The position numbers and the translations under genes are program-made. A stretch of DNA of 64,000 nt from positions 9,745,096 to 9,809,095 of the forward strand of contig CM034100.1 of assembly GCA_019914945.1 (NCBI GenBank). Direction: 5' to 3'. The notes beneath the pieces were generated by a model. It was not told where the DNA came from, made no database searches, and saw only the letters and a program-made list of their open reading frames with translations. Source of the DNA: Typha latifolia. Its lineage: Eukaryota; Streptophyta; Magnoliopsida; Poales; Typhaceae. Shown piece by piece: positions 58,395 through 64,000 of this stretch (its first letter is position 1; every line of letters starts with the position of its first letter).

Positions 58395-58909
58395 TGATAC
58401 ATTTAGTTAGGGTCATTTCTTATTGCATTAGTTGTTTATTTTCATTAAAATAAAATTCCTGTAGCTCGCATTCGAACGCGGAAGGGGTCGCATTCGAACG
58501 CGGTTGTGAACACCTGCACCAGGTTCTCAAAAATAGAGAAGGCAAAATGTGCGATCAAATGCGGTCGGGTGAATTTGAATGCCGCGTTCGAACACTTGCA
58601 TCGCGTTCGCACATATAGAGAACATCTTTTATGCGTTCGAACGCGATTAGGCCTGTTCGAATGTGATTGGCGAGAATCTTTTAGCCTCTATAAAGGTGTG
58701 GATGGCAGCCAAATTCACTATGATATTTGATTATTTGTTTCTTGCCTCCTATCTTCTCTCTATCTTCTATAGCCTAATCTCCCTCCTCCCTCTTCAGCAA
58801 CCTACCACTTCTATCGTTGGCAATGTCTCTCCTAACTTCTAATCTCTCTCGTATGTCGAGTCCTCCATCTTTCTTGGGATCTCGACCACTTCTTCACCTT
58901 TGTCTTTAT
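58395..58909 (+). repeat. A-family LTR, 3' end cut
   Basis: TGATACATTTAGTTAGGGTC; palindromes 58465-58670; TATA-like CTATAAAGG near 58687. It is head-to-head with the A3 gag and is interrupted by a new sequence starting TGTAACAACC at 58910. Confidence 0.75.
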
Positions 58910-59173
58910 TGTAACAACCTAACCTTAAAAAAAAAACTAATTCAATTGCATGGCACGACTTGGCCGGCCACGCTGTGGTCGGCCTCGTGCCATGTAGTGG
59001 CAGGTTAGGAGGGTGCCACGCACCCCAATCGCCGGCCCGGCCAACTTGGCTGGGCCAGCTGGCGCGGTGGGCCCTGCCGCCGCCACCGGGGTCTCCCTCC
59101 CCACCGCCTCTTTCTATATATTTTTTCTTCTCCCAACTCTCTCTTTCGATCTTTCTCTCTCTCCTCCTTCCCT

Positions 59174-59178
<5 letters not shown>

Positions 59179-59222
<44 letters not shown>
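59179..59222. repeat. (CT)n microsatellite
   Basis: Perfect CT run. Confidence 0.95.
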
Positions 59223-59224
<2 letters not shown>

Positions 59225-59327
59225 CCCACTGCCGACCCGCCACCGCTATCGCCATGCTACCGCAGGTGAGCCTCGTCCTTCTTCCCCTTCCTTCTTCTCT
59301 CTTTATTTCTCTCTGTCTCTCTGTGTC

Positions 59328-59337
<10 letters not shown>

Positions 59338-59412
<75 letters not shown>
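59338..59412. repeat. (CT)n microsatellite
   Basis: Long CT run, about 37 units. All frames over it are artefacts. Confidence 0.95.
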
Positions 59413-59415
<3 letters not shown>

Positions 59416-62400
59416 GTTTGCCGGAATAGAGCCGCCGGTGAGAGGCCGGCCGTTGGCTGGCCAGCAGCAGCCGAGCCCCTCCGCGCCGCTCGGTCCCCTC
59501 CTCTCTTTCTTCTCTTCTATTTTTCTTCGTTCTTCTTTCTTCTTCCTTTCTTCTTCTTCTTCCTTAGCTGCTTCTTCTCTTCTTTTTTCTACAACAGTGC
59601 TAGGCTCGGCCCAGCACTGTAGCATGCCAGTGCTAGACCAAGCCCAGCACTAGTGCAAGTAATCCTTATTTTTATTTTATTATTTATTTATTTAGGTATT
59701 TCTTTCTTAATTAATACAAATAGATTTAGACATTATTTATTTTAATAAAAATATATATTCATCAATATGATTATTATTAATTATAATTAATTAATGATTA
59801 ATTAGGTTATAAACTATTACACATAAATATAGGTAATACTTATATTTATTTATTTATTTACTTATATGTCTATTAGATTAATAGATAGATTTGTAAATTA
59901 TAATTATTAGATTTATATTCTAATATTCTTATGATATACATTTTAAGTAATTCTATTAATATATTATATATTATTATTCTGCAACAAATAAAATACTAGG
60001 CTTATTTAGTTATTTATTTATTATCTTATCGAGTAAAGACTGCATAGTCCCTAATTAATCAAAATAGAGTATGAATTATAAAATTAATTATAATTAGACC
60101 TTGTCTATAATTATAGTTATTTAGCCTTTATTTTATTTTATTATGTAATTATATATTTAGAAATATTCTTATATAAAAGGAAACAAATCTATTCTCCTTA
60201 TACTATAATTAGCATTTTATGATAATAGTATAATTATAGTAATTGAATCGTATCTATAAAATAGATCTAGTTATGTAATAAAAAATACAAAGAAGTGATT
60301 CTAAACCTAATAAATATTTATATTTTACTTGAATTAATTCTAATTAGATAAATGACTAACTTCATGCCACTTAAATATTTTCAGATCCTAAACGCTCTTA
60401 TTTGAGACCCCATGAACCATGCTAGCGATGAGTGTCACTCGGTTGATTAGAGGATGTAAGGGATAAGTGGTTTGCGTCTTCTGATCAGTGTGAGTAGTCT
60501 TATCCCCTAGTCGCTTTTCTTAAATTAGGATATATTATGTAATTATGTATATGCATGTTTTGGCTTCCAACATGATTATATGACTTTATTTAAAGATGAT
60601 TTCAGTCGAGCATATTTTATCATGCATTTGATTAGGCTGATCTAGAATATGAGTACATTGGTGATATATAGAGATGATTGGAGATGACTATACAGTTATA
60701 GTTTTATGTCGGGATGATCTCTATCATGGGTATGCTTGTAATAGATTGGCATGAGTATGCATGTGTTGACTACATAGTTGGAGACTACATTGTATTATTT
60801 TTCTCTTAACTCCTGTTTCACACAAATTCCTATTATGCATTGACTTGTTATCGTACTGGATATATACATATGATCTGTCATTTAGACGGAAAGCATGAAA
60901 TGTGATTAATAGGATAGTTGATAGAAAGCATGAGAATACCCGAGTGGGTGCGAGGGTTAGGACGCACTTGGTGGATGATTGATCGCTCGACATAGTCGCG
61001 ATCTTGTTAGCCTTACGCCCGAGGTCGTTAGTCTGTGTGCGCAGCAGACATTCTTACACATGTCGTTCGCCAGGTCATATGTGGCGAGTTATCCTCACGA
61101 GATTTCTATTAGCTAGAAGGGTGCTCGGTCTGAATGGATGTTGAAACCCTTAGCGGATGGCAGGCTATAGTTATATTTGAGATACTCCTTGCAGATGACA
61201 GAGTATGCTCTGAGCCTTTGGGCATGATGTTGAGATCGAGTACCGAGTGTTGACTATGCACAGTGGTCTAGCATGATGATGACATATAGACTTGACATTG
61301 ATGACTAAGATATTGCGAAATGCATATGACAGGTTACCTATCTTTAAAAAAAAAAACTTAAATTTTGTTATTGGCACGACGTGGCCAGCCATAGTGTTAG
61401 TTTTTAACCATAGATGTTAAATTGAGATATTACGTGCTTTGACAGGTTAGTTGTTTTGATGATACTAATTGGAGAGATAATTGGATAGAGTTATTAATAG
61501 AGCCTATAGATACGATTATTTATTATGACTGATAGATAATTTGGAAGTTGAACTAATTGCTTCATAAGACGGTAATGAAAGGAATACAGATGACAATGAT
61601 ATTTCATATACAGCGTATCGATGGATGTTTATTATACTGCTAGATGATAAACAAATAATGATGTATAGAAAAATGATTATATTAGCATTTGTTTAACCGT
61701 TGGCATACATGTTCGATTATTACTAGTGGTTATTGAGAGAGCCGTTTAGAATGACAAGATTGCTCTTAGTAATTGTAAAGACTTATAGGTTTGCATTTGA
61801 GCCTTAAGATAAAGATATTTCATTTGGAGATAATAATTTCATGATTGATTCCATTATAGTTTGTGAAAATTTGATCTTTTAATGAATTACAAAGTTAAGG
61901 TTGTGAGTTGATCAAAGTAAAATGGAAGATATACTAGTAAGGTTGTAATCTATATTTTTGGATGTCTTTTTATCTATATGAATCAGTTAGTGTCAGTTAT
62001 TTTATTGGCAGATCATAATAGCATGACCAATTCGGGAGATTAATCTTAGTAGCTTTAGTTCATGTACAATGATTTTGTAGATTTGTCTAAGATATGTTTA
62101 TGTATTCTTAAAGAACAAGTATGATGGATTAGTAAATATTTGTGTGGCAATGGATTAATATTATGAATTGAATGTTATATCTGTCGAGATATTGAAGAGA
62201 TTATTGGATAACTTCATAGAACTCAGTAAATAGTCTTTGGATCTGAATATCGTTATCATTAAGTGATATTTTGCTGGATATATTAGTAGTGACAGAAATT
62301 AAATAGATAATGATCAAACTGAAATTATGTGAATCAAGGAATGAATAATTTGGATACATAAAATGACTGATAGAAAGATCATTATAAATTTTGTCATGTA

Positions 62401-62821
62401 TTTTTCTTGAGATAGTTTGAATTTAACCTTTTAGATATTGTAGATCAAGAAGGAAGATAATGCGGAGAATTAGAAGAGTGTATAAATTTAGTTTGAGGTT
62501 GCATTAGGATTAACATTGATAGGTTGGATTTGATGAACTGTATGTTATTTTGAAGAATGTATTATGAATACAAGTTGATATTATAGTCTTATATGAATAG
62601 GTGTGATCTCTTATATTGATTTATTTCATAATTTCTATCATGGTTTAAGCATATAAGCAGTACACTTTAAATAAGAGAGTTTATGCTATTGCCTAAATTT
62701 TATGAGGATATCGGACAATGCTGAGTATGTTTAGATGAGTGACCTTATTAGTCTAGAAAGAGAAGCATGAATTAAGTATTTCGGATGTTCTTAAAATAAC
62801 TTGTATTTATCGTTCTACCTT

Positions 62822-63901
62822 GTTAGGTTTCTATTTGTTGGCAATTGTATATAAAATATTCTAAGTGTATTTTTTCATGTATATGAGCTTTACACAAGTC
62901 TAGAATATCTCTGGTTTGAAGAATTGTAAGATTATTGGAGAAAATCCGTTGAGTTCACACCGCGTTCACAAACGCGTTCGAACGCGGAATCTGCGTTCAC
63001 ACAGACAGAGAGCCGCATTCACAAACGAATTCGAATGCGGAATCTGCGTTCCCACAGACAGAGAGCCGCGTTCACAAACACGTTCGAACGTGGGTACTGC
63101 GTTAACACAAACCGAGAGTTACGTTCACAAACGCGTTTGAACGCGGGTACTGCATTCACACAAACAGAGAGCCGCGTTCACAAACGCGTTCGAACGTGGG
63201 TACTGCGTTCACACAGACTGAGAACTGCGTTCACAAACGCGTTCGAACACAACCTAAAGAATTCAAGTTGTCGCGTTCGAACGCACTTAGGCCCGTTCGA
63301 ACGCACTTGAGATCAAGTCATGCCGTTCGAACGCACCCGGGCCGCGTTCGAACGCACCAATGAAGTTTGATAAAATTGGACTTTCGTGAGTACAGATAAG
63401 ACTTGGATTTGGCTCTATCTTGGAGATCATATATAAGGATTGTGATGCCCTATCTCTAGTGTGGTTGAAGAAGCATTATTGAAGGAGACTTCTTGAGGCT
63501 ACATCGGTTCTTCAACTAACAAGGTTCCACTCATCATTAATAAGTTAATCTTTCGTCTTAAGGGTTATCTAGATGAAAGATAAATCTCGAGGGTTACTGA
63601 GGTTAGACTTCAATCATGAGAAGCAGTGAATCGTGGGTTCTAGCGAGCAAGACTGAGAAGAACAAAGTCGTTTGGATCGATGGGTTGTTTTGTGAGTCAG
63701 TCTTGTAACTGCTACTATTCTAGTAATTGGTTTTGATCCGAGTTTGGATTCGTGGTTTTTTCCCGTTTGGGTTTTTCCACGTTAAAATCTTGGCGTTCAT
63801 CTCTGCTTTCGTTCCTAATATTTCTACGGACTTTTACTTAAGCGAACGAGTGATATCATTACCTAGTATTTAGATACATACTTGTGTCTAGGGGTTTTTC
63901 A
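62822..63901 (+). repeat. C3 copia 5' LTR
   Basis: 1080 bp, TGTTAGGTTTC to GGGGTTTTTCA. It has about six tandem units (about 53 bp) at 62960-63260 and more GCGTTCGAACGC copies to 63355. It is the best-preserved copy of the copia LTR, and C1 and C2 can be measured against it. Confidence 0.9.
62960..63260 (+). repeat. 53-bp tandem repeat array in C3 LTR
   Basis: Each unit contains GCGTTCACAAACGCGTTCG, a second half of the palindrome, and a CACACAGAC(A/C)GAGAGC block. The units vary mostly at CpG sites. Confidence 0.9.
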
Positions 63902-63903
63902 AT

Positions 63904-63915
63904 TTGTATCAGAGC
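63904..63915 (+). promoter_or_regulatory. C3 primer-binding site
   Basis: TTGTATCAGAGC, one base different from the standard initiator Met-tRNA primer site, starting two bases after the LTR. Confidence 0.8.
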
Positions 63916-63950
63916 AGGTTCTCTCACTCTTTGAGAGAGATCAGATAGGC

Positions 63951-64000
63951 ATGGATTTTCATAGAGATGGACCATCATCTATTAGACCTCCTATCCTAGA
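63951..64000 (+). CDS. C3 copia gag, N-terminal start (cut by window end)
   Basis: The ATG 35 bp after the primer site opens MDFHRDGPSSIRPPIL, the typical N terminus of plant Ty1/copia Gag, where an R-P-P-I/L-L motif precedes the GTNY block. Only about 16 codons are in the window; no break is seen so far, so this could be the start of an intact element. Confidence 0.75.
   Translation, partial: MDFHRDGPSSIRPPIL

Larger units (their letters stand above)
58910..62821 (+). mobile_element. Unclassified element-like region, probably a long LTR
   Basis: Starts TGTAACAACCTAACC inside an A LTR. 58960-59660 is GC-rich with two CT runs; 59660-60400 is AT-rich; 60400-61200 is more complex with no open frame. 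A block near 58921-58970 (poly(A), then GGCACGACTTGGCCGGCCA) recurs at about 61341-61390. 61440-62821 is strongly depleted in C and full of stops, as expected of heavily methylated, decayed DNA. No pol domain could be read. Confidence 0.4.

Noticed and set aside
58960..59653. Long open frames on both strands (up to 220 codons)
   Set aside because: They run through CT microsatellites and GC-rich simple sequence; composition is Ser/Leu or Arg/Glu repeats with no domain.
45115..63360. Palindromic repeat clusters considered as CRISPR arrays
   Set aside because: Plant nuclear LTR context, no unique spacers of constant length, no cas genes.

Overview
This window is plant nuclear DNA made mostly of nested, decayed transposable elements. 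The evidence is a block of chloroplast petB DNA, chromodomain Ty3/gypsy and Ty1/copia retrotransposons primed by initiator Met-tRNA, and hAT transposons with BED and DUF659 domains. I cannot name the species. I saw no rRNA, tRNA gene or CRISPR array. Element names (hAT-1, Gypsy-1, A, D, E, G, H, C) are mine.

1-25.6 kb. The only candidate host gene is a four-exon plus-strand reading frame ending at 23410. All three introns are GT-AG and all codon phases match. It resembles a WHIM/DDT-type chromatin protein. Its second intron is about 15.3 kb and has been inflated by a nest: an old minus-strand hAT (hAT-3, about 9020-19645) contains a gypsy element (10113-14734) and a second hAT (15413-19114, with TIRs and a perfect 8-bp TSD). 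A third, partial hAT (hAT-1) lies at 1-2152.

25.6-58.9 kb. This is a retrotransposon graveyard. Element A1 (plus, LTR-internal-LTR-internal-LTR) lies inside element D (minus) and itself contains a copia remnant. Element G (minus, RT present, integrase deleted) contains E2 (plus, nearly all internal DNA deleted) and a chloroplast petB insertion flanked by a 97-bp duplication. Two gypsy/copia hybrid junctions follow at about 46.68 and 52.0 kb, on opposite strands. Element E1 (minus, TSD GGACA, LTRs about 98% alike by eye) is the youngest insertion. It lacks RT but keeps gag, protease and integrase/chromodomain.

58.9-64 kb. A GC/CT-rich, then AT-rich, element-like region is followed by a plus-strand copia LTR, its primer site and the first codons of gag, running off the window edge.

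The main unexplained signal is a 12-bp CpG-rich palindrome, GCGTTCGAACGC, and its decayed variants. It is clustered in the LTRs of every gypsy family here and also in the unrelated copia LTRs, where it forms a tandem repeat of about 53 bp. Almost no element is intact, so no autonomous retrotransposon is visible inside the window.
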